Below are positions 7,081-14,224 of a DNA stretch of 16,871 bases, piece by piece. Positions within the stretch are counted from its first letter, which is position 1. Each line of letters begins with the position of its first letter. Origin of the DNA: SIG440 sp045579055 (lineage in GTDB: Bacteria > Bacillota > Clostridia > Monoglobales > Monoglobaceae). The position numbers and the translations under genes are program-made. Under the pieces are notes generated by a model that was not told the DNA's origin, did no database searches, and saw only the letters and a list, made by a program, of their open reading frames with translations. The stretch covers positions 1-16,871 of the forward strand of contig JAZNLK010000195.1 of assembly GCA_045579055.1 (NCBI GenBank), in the 5' to 3' direction.

Positions 7081-8220
7081 ATGAACATATCAATATTGGG
7101 GTCAACAGGCTCCATCGGAACACAGGCACTTCAGGTTGTTGATGACCTGAGAGGGAAAAAGGATATTACGGTCAGAGCCATAACAGGCAATGCCAACACA
7201 GGGCTCCTTGAGGAGCAGGCGAGGCGGTATAAGCCCCGGTATGCGGTTGTTGCCGACCCCGAAAAATACAATGATTTGAAAGTCCGTCTTGGAGACACCG
7301 ATATCACGGTGCTTTGCGGTCAGGAGGGTCTTTGTGCGGCGGCAACCCTTGATGATGTTGAAATGGTTCTCTCGTCAATTGTTGGCTTTGCGGGACTTGT
7401 TCCCACAATGAAAGCCATTGAAGCGGGAAAGGATATTGCCCTTGCCAATAAGGAAACCTTGGTGACGGCAGGTGCTCTGTTTACCGAGGCGGTGAAAAAA
7501 CACGGAGTGCGGCTTCTTCCGGTGGACAGCGAGCATTCGGCAATTTTCCAGTCAATGCACGGCGGTCAGCGAATGGAGCTGAACAAAATCCTTCTCACGG
7601 CATCGGGTGGTCCCTTCTTCGGAAAAACCCGTGACCAATTGAAGGACATAAAAAAAGAACAGGCACTAAAGCACCCCAACTGGACAATGGGTGCAAAAAT
7701 CACAATCGACAGTGCAACCCTTATGAACAAGGGACTTGAAATAATTGAGGCAAAATGGCTTTTTGATGTGGATTTTGAAGATATTGAAGTGGTGGTTCAC
7801 CGTGAAAGCATAATTCATTCAATGGTTGAGTTTGTGGACAAAAGCATCATTGCACAGCTTAGTCTTCCGTCTATGAAACATCCCATTCAGTATGCATTCA
7901 CCTATCCTGAAAGATTGCCGTCTCCCGACAAAAGTGTTTCCTTCGGGGACTTGGCACAGATGACCTTCTTTAAGCCTGACGAGGAGACCTTCCGTTGCCT
8001 TGCTCTTGCCAAGAAGGCGGGGAAAGCGGGCGGAATTATGCCAACAGTTCTCAATGCCGCAAATGAAGTTGCGGTTGCGGCTTTCCTGAGAGATGAGATT
8101 GGATTTCTTGAAATCGGGGAATATGTTGAAAAGACTCTGAATAAATTTGAAAACAAATTAAATCCTTCACTTGAGGACATAATAGAGATTGACAGAGAAA
8201 TCAGGATGGATAAAGAATAA
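7081..8220 (+). CDS. dxr: 1-deoxy-D-xylulose 5-phosphate reductoisomerase
   Basis: The 379-aa product converts DXP to 2-C-methyl-D-erythritol 4-phosphate with NADPH, the committed step of the MEP isoprenoid pathway. The Rossmann motif LGSTGSIGTQAL is at residues 6-17. ANKETLVTAG, the catalytic-site segment PVDSEHSAIFQSMHG (metal and substrate ligands), LTASGGPF and HPNWTMGAKITIDSATLMNKG are all intact. The C-terminal four-helix region is present (NAANEVAVAAFL). Length matches the family. Coupling to uppS and cdsA is metabolically sensible because MEP-derived isoprenoids feed undecaprenyl carrier synthesis. A repeat copy begins just after its stop. Confidence 0.97.
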   Translation: MNISILGSTGSIGTQALQVVDDLRGKKDITVRAITGNANTGLLEEQARRYKPRYAVVADPEKYNDLKVRLGDTDITVLCGQEGLCAAATLDDVEMVLSSIVGFAGLVPTMKAIEAGKDIALANKETLVTAGALFTEAVKKHGVRLLPVDSEHSAIFQSMHGGQRMELNKILLTASGGPFFGKTRDQLKDIKKEQALKHPNWTMGAKITIDSATLMNKGLEIIEAKWLFDVDFEDIEVVVHRESIIHSMVEFVDKSIIAQLSLPSMKHPIQYAFTYPERLPSPDKSVSFGDLAQMTFFKPDEETFRCLALAKKAGKAGGIMPTVLNAANEVAVAAFLRDEIGFLEIGEYVEKTLNKFENKLNPSLEDIIEIDREIRMDKE

Positions 8221-8228
8221 AGAAGAAA

Positions 8229-8284
8229 GAATATTGAATAAAGAATAAATGCAGTTGCTTTGCTCCGCAAAGCTGTAATTTATA
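8229..8284 (+). repeat. GCTTTGC-hairpin dispersed repeat, copy C
   Basis: GAATATTGAATAAAGAATAA, then GTTGCTTTGC, loop TCC, GCAAAGCTGTAATTTATA. The stem is 8257-8263 with 8267-8273. It fills most of the dxr-rseP gap. The differing loops and kept stem in the three copies suggest the fold, or its palindrome, matters. Confidence 0.8.
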
Positions 8285-8304
8285 AAAGGAAAGGGAAAAT
8301 AACG

Positions 8305-9345
8305 ATGGTTTTGACAATAATTTTTGCAATACTGTTTTTTTCGCTTATAATATTTGTTCACGAGTTGGGACACTTTCTGACGGCTCGCCTTTTCAAGGTG
8401 AAGGTTCACGAATTTGCAATCGGTATGGGTCCCAAAATTGTTTCCTGGGGGAAAAAGGAGACGAAATACTCGGTTCGGCTGATTCCCGTTGGCGGCTTCT
8501 GCAAGATGGAAGGCGAAGACGAGGACAGCGACGATGAGGGCTCGTTTTCCAAAAAGCCCTGGTATGCACGGCTGATTATCCTTGCATCCGGTGCGGGAAT
8601 GAACATTATACTTGGCTTTGTTGTGTGCGTGGTGTATGTTCTTGTTTCTTCGTCCCAGGGCGGAGTTCCCACAGTGACGGTTGACAGTGTTGTTGAAACA
8701 GCGGATGTGGCAAGCTTCGTTGAACCTGGTGACGAAATTGTTGAAGTGAACGGACACAACGTAAACATAAAACGTGATATAGACTTTGCAATGATGACCG
8801 GAAACCCTGAAAATTGCAGAATAACCGTTGAACGTGAGGGAAAGAAGCTTTCAAGTGATTTCAAGCCGCTGGTGGCGATGTATACCGACGGAACCCCTGC
8901 ATATCTGGTGGGGGTTGGGTTGAAAACCGAAGAACCGGGATTTTTCAACGTCCTTCACGAATCCTTCTTCCAGACCATATGGATGGGAAAGACGGTTTTT
9001 GTGTCCCTTGGAATGTTAATCAGCGGTGACGCAAAAATGAGTGATGTTTCGGGCCCGGTTGGGGTTGTGGACACCATGGTCGAGGTAGGCAAAAGCGGAA
9101 ATCTTGCCGGGTTTATAAACCTGCTGTTCCTGGCGGCACTGATTTCGGTGAATATCGGAATTATGAACCTTCTTCCAATTCCGGCTCTGGACGGCGGAAG
9201 AATCCTCTTTGTTATCATTGAAGCAATCCGCAGAAAGCCAATCCCCCCCGAAAAAGAAGGGGTTGTTCATCTGATTGGAATTATCCTGCTCTTTGGACTG
9301 ATGATTTTTGCAACCTGGAATGACATAATGAAATTAATTGGTTAA
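8305..9345 (+). CDS. rseP: RseP/RasP-type site-2 zinc metalloprotease
   Basis: The 346-aa intramembrane protease has the zinc motif HELGH at residues 19-23 in the first transmembrane helix and the second ligand region NLLPIPALDGGRI near the C-terminus. A PDZ domain lies between them (around residues 115-180, with VVETADVASFVEPGDEIVEVNG). In this family the enzyme cleaves membrane-bound anti-sigma factors, signal-peptide remnants and cell-division proteins; the substrate here is unknown. The frame extends upstream to 8260 through repeat copy C, but MVLTII at 8305 is the normal start, preceded by an AAAGGAAAGGG run. It is the last gene of the operon. Some related genomes continue with ispG, which is absent here. 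Confidence 0.96.
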   Translation: MVLTIIFAILFFSLIIFVHELGHFLTARLFKVKVHEFAIGMGPKIVSWGKKETKYSVRLIPVGGFCKMEGEDEDSDDEGSFSKKPWYARLIILASGAGMNIILGFVVCVVYVLVSSSQGGVPTVTVDSVVETADVASFVEPGDEIVEVNGHNVNIKRDIDFAMMTGNPENCRITVEREGKKLSSDFKPLVAMYTDGTPAYLVGVGLKTEEPGFFNVLHESFFQTIWMGKTVFVSLGMLISGDAKMSDVSGPVGVVDTMVEVGKSGNLAGFINLLFLAALISVNIGIMNLLPIPALDGGRILFVIIEAIRRKPIPPEKEGVVHLIGIILLFGLMIFATWNDIMKLIG

Positions 9346-9355
9346 AAAAGAAAAA

Positions 9356-9390
9356 GCAGACCTCGGTTTTGTTCCCAAGGTCTGTTTTTG
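9356..9390. terminator. Terminator hairpin between rseP and the DUF1540 gene
   Basis: CAGACCT at 9357-9363 pairs with AGGTCTG at 9378-9384. A-runs precede it and a T-run follows it, so it can terminate both the + strand operon and the convergent minus-strand gene. Confidence 0.85.
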
Positions 9391-9429
9391 TCTATAAAAA
9401 GCAAAAACTGCGGTTTGTGAAAAAATATG

Positions 9430-9585
9430 TTATTTCTTCTCGTAGCTCTTGCAGAAGTGGGGAATTGCAATTGAATCCGCACTTGTTTTTTCGTGGCTTA
9501 CTTCGATTTTGTCAAGATTACACTTGTTGCCCTCAACGTGATACATACATTCGTTAACATTACAGCAAACACCGTTATTTGTCAT
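9430..9585 (-). CDS. DUF1540 cysteine-rich miniprotein
   Basis: The 51-aa protein begins MTNNGVCCNVNECMYH and has cysteines at residues 7, 8, 13, 22 and 45. The spacing C-x4-C-x8-C and a late HFC match the DUF1540 family, small Cys-rich proteins common in Clostridia and Bacilli whose function is unknown and which may bind metal. The start is strongly supported by a perfect AGGAGGTG at 9593-9600, seven bases before the ATG. It is transcribed alone, opposite to both neighbours, and shares the terminator with rseP. A + strand ORF at 9369-9557 over the same bases has no family resemblance. Confidence 0.88.
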   Translation of the reverse strand: MTNNGVCCNVNECMYHVEGNKCNLDKIEVSHEKTSADSIAIPHFCKSYEKK

Positions 9586-9665
9586 GTGTTTTCACCTCCT
9601 GAATTTGTTGTACTGTTAGTATGACCGATTTCAGACAATTAAATACTGAAAAAAGAAAAAAAGAC

Positions 9666-9694
9666 TTGTTTTTTATAAAAAATAATGGTATAAT
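9666..9694 (+). promoter_or_regulatory. Sigma-A type promoter of asnA
   Basis: TTGTTT at 9666-9671, 17 bases, then a consensus TATAAT at 9689-9694, about 45 bases before asnA. There is not enough room between this promoter and the gene for a T-box leader. Confidence 0.7.
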
Positions 9695-9739
9695 TAATTC
9701 TTAAATAGTTGTAAAATTTTAGAAAGGCTATGATTTGAA

Positions 9740-10747
9740 ATGGCAGATGTAATAAAACCCCTGGGGTATAAGTCGCTTCTTAATCTGATTGATACCCAGA
9801 TTGCCATAAAGGCAACCAAGGATTATTTTGAAACCAACCTGGCACGAGAGCTGAAGCTAACCCGCGTTTCGGCACCTCTTTTTGTTGACCCCGACACAGG
9901 GCTCAATGATGATTTGAACGGTGTTGAGCGTGCGGTAACCTTCGACGTTCTGGAAACAGGCAGAAATCTTCAGATTGTTCATTCTCTTGCAAAATGGAAG
10001 AGAAATGCCCTGAAGGAATACGGCTTTTCGGACGATGAGGGTCTTTATACCGATATGAACGCAATCAGACGAGATGAAGATACCGACAATATTCATTCAA
10101 TCTACGTTGACCAGTGGGATTGGGAAAAGGTTATTTCCAAGAGCGACAGAACAATGTCAACTCTGAAACATACTGTGAAAAAGATTTTTGACGTGTTCAA
10201 AATGACCGAGAAGTATGTGAACTCTTTGTTCCCCCAGATTGAACCAAGACTCCCCGAAGAAGTTTATTTTATGACAACTCAGGAGCTTGAGGATATGTAT
10301 CCCGACCTGACCCCGAAGGAAAGAGAACATGCAATCACCAAGGATAAAGGAGCGGTGTTCCTTATGCAGATTGGTGATTTGCTGGCATCGGGCAAAAAGC
10401 ACGACGGCAGAGCCCCTGACTATGACGATTGGGAGCTGAACGGTGACCTTTTGTTCTATGACGATATGCTGGATATTCCCTTTGAGGTTTCAAGCATGGG
10501 TATTCGTGTTTCGGAGGAATCCTTGAAGCGTCAGCTGAAGGCGGCAAAGTGCGAAGATCGTGCAAGCCTTCCCTATCACCGTGATTTGCTTGCAGGCAGA
10601 CTCCCCTATACAATCGGCGGCGGAATCGGTCAGTCAAGAATCTGTATGTTCATTCTCCACAAGGCTCACATCGGTGAGGTTCATGCATCTGTATGGCCTG
10701 AAGAAATGATTGAAGAGTGCAAGGAACACGGAATAAACTTGCTGTAA
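9740..10747 (+). CDS. asnA: Aspartate-ammonia ligase (AsnA-type asparagine synthetase)
   Basis: The 335-aa product makes asparagine from aspartate, ammonia and ATP (AMP-forming). It shares the class II aminoacyl-tRNA synthetase fold. Typical stretches are TRVSAPLFVD, DTGLNDDLNGVERAVTF, HSLAKWKRNAL near 75-85, EDTDNIHSIYVDQWDWEKV near 115, and the C-terminal motif 3-like TIGGGIGQSRICMFIL. Length is close to the 330 aa of the E. coli enzyme. GAAAGG lies about 13 bases before the ATG, a somewhat long spacing. It is monocistronic between its own promoter and terminator. Confidence 0.96.
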   Translation: MADVIKPLGYKSLLNLIDTQIAIKATKDYFETNLARELKLTRVSAPLFVDPDTGLNDDLNGVERAVTFDVLETGRNLQIVHSLAKWKRNALKEYGFSDDEGLYTDMNAIRRDEDTDNIHSIYVDQWDWEKVISKSDRTMSTLKHTVKKIFDVFKMTEKYVNSLFPQIEPRLPEEVYFMTTQELEDMYPDLTPKEREHAITKDKGAVFLMQIGDLLASGKKHDGRAPDYDDWELNGDLLFYDDMLDIPFEVSSMGIRVSEESLKRQLKAAKCEDRASLPYHRDLLAGRLPYTIGGGIGQSRICMFILHKAHIGEVHASVWPEEMIEECKEHGINLL

Positions 10748-10763
10748 AAAATATGACAACAAA

Positions 10764-10835
10764 AGGATAAAGGCAAAACGATTTATCCTGAGAATAACGC
10801 CCTTGATATTTTAAATATTAAGGGCGTTTATTTTT
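10764..10835 (+). terminator. Tandem hairpins ending asnA transcription
   Basis: A first hairpin, AGGATAAA at 10764-10771 with TTTATCCT at 10782-10789, is followed by a strong intrinsic terminator: AACGCCCTT at 10796-10804 with AAGGGCGTT at 10820-10828, and then TATTTTT. Confidence 0.85.
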
Positions 10836-10867
10836 AAATAAAAATTCGGAGAAATTTCATTTACCCA

Positions 10868-10896
10868 TTGAAAAATAATAAATTATGTTATATAAT
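10868..10896 (+). promoter_or_regulatory. Sigma-A type promoter of the SLH-kinase unit
   Basis: TTGAAA at 10868-10873, 17 bases, TATAAT at 10891-10896. It lies about 60 bases upstream of the SLH gene. Confidence 0.8.
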
Positions 10897-10959
10897 TGAT
10901 ATAAGTATAAGTAGGCGTAGTGCTTATTCGAAATTTTACCTATGAAAGGAATTTTAAAC

Positions 10960-12012
10960 ATGAAAAAATTACTTGCTTTTATCTTGGTATGTCTCATGGC
11001 ATTGTCCACAACCGCTTTTGCGGCTGATTTTGTTGATGTGGATGGTCACTGGGCAACAGCGGCTATTGAAAATGCCGCTGAAAACGGTCTTATAACAGGC
11101 AGCAATGGTCTTTTTCGTCCCAATGACAAAATGACAAGAGCCGAAATGGCAACAATTATGGTTCGTGCCTGCGGTGCAACTGCGGATGCTGATATTTCGG
11201 AATTTACCGATGTTTCAACCGACGACTGGTTCTATTCATCTGTATCCAAGGCTGTTGCTATGGGTGCTTTCAACGGCTCTGACGGCAAGTTCAATCCCGA
11301 AAATTCAATCACCAGGCAGGAAGCTTTTGTTGTTCTTTCAAGAGTTTTCGGTCTTGCGACAAACGAAAAGATTGATGCATCAATCCTTAATCAGTTCTCG
11401 GACGGTGGTCAGGTTGCTGATTGGGCAAAGAATGATATTGCAGCAATTATTTCTTCCGGATATGTTGGCGGCTCAAACGGTATGCTCAATCCCAATGCAA
11501 ACATTACACGTGCTGAGTTTGCGGCTGTTATGGACAGACTTGTTAAGTATTATATTGACGACCCCGAAACAACAACACTTCCCACAGACGGCAATGTTAT
11601 GATTCGTGTGGGCGGTTTGAAGATTGACGGTGTTGATACTGAACATATGGTTGTTATCGGTGACGGTGTGGGCGACAGCAAAATGAGTATCATCAACAGC
11701 CACCTTGACAAGGTTCTTGTTGTTCGTGCAAGTGAATCTGTAAGTCTTGACGGACGTTATGCTCACGTAAAGATTCTCAGACCCAATATTCGTGTTGAGG
11801 GTATGGTTAGAAGTGTTGATGACCCATATACGGCAGAAAAAATTCATAAGGGTTATGCCATCGAGGGCAGTGAGTTCCTGGTGTTTGTAACCTTGGGCGA
11901 GTTAACCGAAAACGACCAGGTTGAGGATTCGGAAGAAAAGGTTGAAGATGTGACAGAAACAGAGGAGACTGAAGCTGTTGACCAAGAGTCGGAAGAAGTC
12001 GATGAGAAATAA
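10960..12012 (+). CDS. Exported S-layer homology (SLH) domain protein
   Basis: The 350-aa protein has a signal peptide (MKKLLAFILVCLMALSTTAF, likely cut after AFA) and three SLH modules at about residues 24-75, 84-135 and 144-200. These are marked by VDGHWA, TDDWFYSSV and VADWAKNDI, each followed by a F/L-x-P-x-x-x-I/M-TR-x-E motif. SLH triplets anchor proteins to pyruvylated secondary cell-wall polymers. Residues about 215-300 are beta-rich, with VVIGDGVGD and regularly spaced hydrophobics suggestive of a beta-solenoid. The tail is Glu/Asp/Thr-rich. ATG 10960 follows AAAGGA by nine bases; an ATG at 10942 is less well placed. Its end touches or overlaps the kinase-like gene, implying co-expression. 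Confidence 0.9.
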   Translation: MKKLLAFILVCLMALSTTAFAADFVDVDGHWATAAIENAAENGLITGSNGLFRPNDKMTRAEMATIMVRACGATADADISEFTDVSTDDWFYSSVSKAVAMGAFNGSDGKFNPENSITRQEAFVVLSRVFGLATNEKIDASILNQFSDGGQVADWAKNDIAAIISSGYVGGSNGMLNPNANITRAEFAAVMDRLVKYYIDDPETTTLPTDGNVMIRVGGLKIDGVDTEHMVVIGDGVGDSKMSIINSHLDKVLVVRASESVSLDGRYAHVKILRPNIRVEGMVRSVDDPYTAEKIHKGYAIEGSEFLVFVTLGELTENDQVEDSEEKVEDVTETEETEAVDQESEEVDEK

Positions 12013-12013
12013 T

Positions 12014-12757
12014 ATGGAGCAGAATAATCAACCGATGTTTGATGTTTCAAAAGAAAAGTATATTATTGCCGGAGTGAATGTTGGAATGATTTTGCGAAAG
12101 GGCGGAATCATTGAAACCCAAGCCAAAAAATATCTTGCAGATTTTGAGGGATATCCTCAGATTGTTCTGGGGATTGATGACGAAACCCTGGCTCGACACA
12201 GGTTGGGAGCACCTCAGCTTTCCCTTCTTGAACACGAATATATGTGGACGGGTGCGAAGTTTTGTGAGGAGCTTCTGAGCTATGACGGATTTATGCTTCA
12301 TGCCTCGGCTGTGGTATATGAAAACAAGGCATATCTTTTTTCTGCACCAAGCGGAACGGGGAAGTCAACTCACACCAACCTTTGGGTAAAGACCTTTGGC
12401 GAGGATAAAGCTTTTATACTGAACGACGACAAGCCGGTTATCAGAATTATTGACGGCAAGGTTATGGCGTTTGGAACGCCCTGGAGCGGCAAGACCGACC
12501 GGAACGAAAATGTGGGTGTTCCTTTGCAGGGGATTTGCTTTGTGGCACGGTCGGAAACCAATTGGATTGAAACTATGTCGCCAAAGGATGCGGTTCATCG
12601 GATTCTTGACCAGACCGTGCGACCTCAGGATGCCGGTGGTATGGCAAAGCTTCTTGAACTGTTGGATGCGGTTCTCAAATCGGTGAAGGTGTATCAGCTC
12701 CATTGCAATATGGAAAGCCAGGCGGCAATTGTGGCATATGATGCGATGAAAGATTAA
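12014..12757 (+). CDS. HPr kinase/PEPCK-fold P-loop protein, peptide-tailoring type
   Basis: The 247-aa product has Walker A at about residues 111-119 (APSGTGKST), an upstream HAS (residues 96-98), and NDDKP at 137-141. It also has GTPWSGK at 154-160, the set seen in HPr kinase-like proteins found in lasso-peptide and other PqqD-associated clusters. It lacks the N-terminal domain and length of true HprK, so phosphorylation of HPr is unlikely. A kinase acting on a peptide or protein is inferred from family. ATG 12014 gives no overlap with the SLH stop. ATG 12002, which has GGAAGAAG upstream and overlaps that stop, is also possible. After it comes a 229-base repeat block, then the PqqD-like gene. 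Confidence 0.8.
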   Translation: MEQNNQPMFDVSKEKYIIAGVNVGMILRKGGIIETQAKKYLADFEGYPQIVLGIDDETLARHRLGAPQLSLLEHEYMWTGAKFCEELLSYDGFMLHASAVVYENKAYLFSAPSGTGKSTHTNLWVKTFGEDKAFILNDDKPVIRIIDGKVMAFGTPWSGKTDRNENVGVPLQGICFVARSETNWIETMSPKDAVHRILDQTVRPQDAGGMAKLLELLDAVLKSVKVYQLHCNMESQAAIVAYDAMKD

Positions 12758-12773
12758 AAATGGAATTCCTTCC

Positions 12774-12809
12774 GTCACGGCTGTGCCGTGACTCCGCCCT
12801 CAGAGAGGG
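12774..12809. repeat. Hairpin pair forming the left part of a repeat block
   Basis: GTCACGGC at 12774-12781 pairs with GCCGTGAC at 12785-12792, and CCCTC at 12797-12801 with GAGGG at 12805-12809. It follows the kinase-like stop by 16 bases and may be the end of one repeat that another (12848-12949) has joined. No promoter is evident. Confidence 0.6.
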
Positions 12810-12847
12810 AGGTGTGGCGAAGTGTGAAACGTGAAATGCGATATATG

Positions 12848-12949
12848 CCCTCTCAGTCGGCGAAGCCGACAGCTCTCCCGCAGGGAGAGCTTGATTTAAA
12901 GCCTCCCCTTGGGGGGAGGTGGGTTTTGCCAAGCAAAGGTCTGAGAGGG
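12848..12949. repeat. MITE-like palindromic element inside the kinase-PqqD interval
   Basis: Perfect 9-base terminal inverted repeats, CCCTCTCAG at 12848-12856 and CTGAGAGGG at 12941-12949, enclose three hairpins: GTCGGC/GCCGAC at 12856-12870, AGCTCTCCC/GGGAGAGCT at 12871-12891, and CCTCCCC/GGGGAGG near 12902-12919. From memory, such elements are widely dispersed in Ruminococcaceae genomes. There is no ORF. It splits the operon without an evident new promoter, so the effect on downstream expression is open. Confidence 0.75.
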
Positions 12950-12986
12950 TGAATCGTGAAAAGCAGAGCGAGAAAGGATTTTTAAT

Positions 12987-13253
12987 ATGAAAATAAAAGA
13001 TAATTTTATGCTTCGTGAGGTTGCGGGATATTATGTTGTTGTTCCCGTGGGCGAAGGGGCACTGGATTTCAACGGAGTTATTAATCTCAACGAAAGCGGT
13101 GCATTCCTTTGGAAGACTATGGAGAAGGACGTAACAGAGGCTGATATGGTTTCGGCTCTTCTTGGTGAATATGAGGTTGACGAAGAAAGAGCAAAGGCTG
13201 ATGTGGCGGCATTTATTGCGAAAATGAAAGGTGCTAATCTGATTGATGGATGA
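12987..13253 (+). CDS. PqqD-like peptide-recognition protein
   Basis: The 88-aa protein resembles the PqqD family (PF05402): an N-terminal beta hairpin (REVAGYYVVVPVG), then NGVINLNESGAFLWKTM, the family's L-N-x-x-G-x-x-x-W core, and a C-terminal helical region (EERAKADVAAFIAKMKGANLI). PqqD-type domains bind leader peptides of RiPP precursors or modifying enzymes, so it may present a substrate to the neighbouring kinase-like protein or peptidase. That role is inference. GAAAGGA lies eight bases before the ATG. It overlaps the peptidase gene by eight bases, indicating translational coupling. Confidence 0.85.
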   Translation: MKIKDNFMLREVAGYYVVVPVGEGALDFNGVINLNESGAFLWKTMEKDVTEADMVSALLGEYEVDEERAKADVAAFIAKMKGANLIDG

Positions 13254-13722
13254 AAAAAGCAAGGCGGAATATAACGTCAAACTTGAGGACTTGTTTCCTC
13301 TGATGAAAGAAAAACTGGAAGCCGGCGGAAATGTTATTTTTAAGCCGCGTGGAGTCAGTATGCTACCCTTGATTCGGCAGGGCATTGACAGTGTTACAAT
13401 TGAGGCGGTTTCAGAAAGACCTTCTGTTGGTGATGTGATTTTTTATCGCCGACCTGACGGACAGTTTGTTTTGCACAGAATTATTGGTGAAAATCGTGAG
13501 GGATATATTCTATGCGGTGATAACCAGTGCATCAAGGAGTTTGGAGTTCAGCGGCAATGGGTTATTGGCGTGATGACAGCGGTGCATCGTGGTGACAAAA
13601 CTGTTCAGTGTGACAACGCCGAATATATCAGATATGTAAAAAAGCTGAAGTTTCGGCGGCTGAAGCTGAAGGTAAGGCGTTTTTTGGGTGGTATAAAACG
13701 CAGAATTTTCAGAAAGAAGTAA
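13246..13722 (+). CDS. S24/S26-family serine peptidase, SipW/LexA-like
   Basis: The 158-aa protein has the catalytic-serine motif RGVSMLPLIRQG (about residues 36-47), followed by SVGDVIFYR and LHRIIGE, where signal peptidases of the SipW/ER type place a histidine instead of the lysine of bacterial type I enzymes. YILCGDNQ is the conserved GDN motif. No transmembrane helix precedes the Ser motif; the C-terminal 30 residues are strongly basic (KKLKFRRLKLKVRRFLG onward), suggesting nucleic-acid or membrane association. It may mature a peptide made by this cluster, or be a regulator like LexA/CI-type S24 proteins without a DNA-binding domain. A TTG at 13243 is an alternative start, but the ATG at 13246 is preferred. 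Confidence 0.78.
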   Translation: MDEKSKAEYNVKLEDLFPLMKEKLEAGGNVIFKPRGVSMLPLIRQGIDSVTIEAVSERPSVGDVIFYRRPDGQFVLHRIIGENREGYILCGDNQCIKEFGVQRQWVIGVMTAVHRGDKTVQCDNAEYIRYVKKLKFRRLKLKVRRFLGGIKRRIFRKK

Positions 13723-13780
13723 AGTGTTAAGGAATAGTGTCGTTCATCAAAAAGATACAGCGTGAAAGGGCGTAATAAAA

Positions 13781-14152
13781 ATGCAATACGGGAAAAAAGT
13801 TACCATTATTTGGAAGAAGGAACTTAAAAACAGTGTTAAATTCGATGTTAAGGTAAACGGTCAGGAAATGGGAATAATCAGCCGTGGCGGACAGCTTGAA
13901 TTTTATACAGGTGATGGTGGTCTCAATATTCTGTTTTGCCCCAAAGCTCCCAAATGGTTCGGTTGGAAGGCTTTGTCGGTAACGGCTGCCACGGGCAATG
14001 AAGACTCGATGGTTATTACTTTGGGTGTTCAATACGAATCAGGAACGATTTTTGGAAAATTGGGCGATGCGGCAAACTGCAAAAACCAGTTGCATACCAT
14101 TGAAGTGGCGGGATTGGTGAACTACACCGAAGAACATCTGGAAAAGTGGTAG
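13781..14152 (+). CDS. Hypothetical 123-aa beta-rich protein
   Basis: I do not recognise this protein. It is mostly predicted beta strand: VTIIWKKE, VKFDVKVNGQEMGIISRGG, LEFYTGDGGLNILFC, MVITLGVQYESGTIFG. The VKVNGQEMG...GGQLEF stretch faintly recalls PEGA-like or carbohydrate-binding beta sandwiches, but this is not a family call. There is no signal peptide and there are two cysteines. A GAAAGGG lies 11 bases before the ATG. It follows the peptidase gene by 58 bases with no terminator between, so it may be the last member of the SLH-kinase-PqqD unit. The overlapping minus-strand ORF is not supported. Confidence 0.7.
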   Translation: MQYGKKVTIIWKKELKNSVKFDVKVNGQEMGIISRGGQLEFYTGDGGLNILFCPKAPKWFGWKALSVTAATGNEDSMVITLGVQYESGTIFGKLGDAANCKNQLHTIEVAGLVNYTEEHLEKW

Positions 14153-14184
14153 GAAAAGTTCATAAACTGCATAAATGAAAACAG

Positions 14185-14214
14185 AAAGGGAGTTGCTAAC
14201 CGCAACACCCTTTT
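14185..14214. terminator. Bidirectional terminator between the 123-aa gene and mscL
   Basis: AAAGGG-A-GTTGC at 14185-14196 pairs with GCAAC-A-CCCTTT at 14202-14213 with one internal A/A mismatch, then a short T-run. It lies between convergent genes. Confidence 0.75.
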
Positions 14215-14224
14215 AAAATTCTGT

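Noticed and set aside
9600..9740. T-box or other riboswitch ahead of asnA
   Set aside because: The promoter at 9666-9694 leaves only about 45 bases of leader, and no T-box core or antiterminator pair is visible.
12014..12757. Genuine HPr kinase/phosphorylase (hprK)
   Set aside because: The protein is shorter, lacks the N-terminal HprK domain and sits with PqqD and a peptidase, which fits tailoring kinase homologues better.
12848..12949. CRISPR array
   Set aside because: The repeats are palindromic hairpins of different sequence with no regular direct repeats or spacers.
12675..13385. Minus-strand 236-aa ORF
   Set aside because: It crosses the repeat block and lies opposite the PqqD and peptidase genes. 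It is a compositional shadow.
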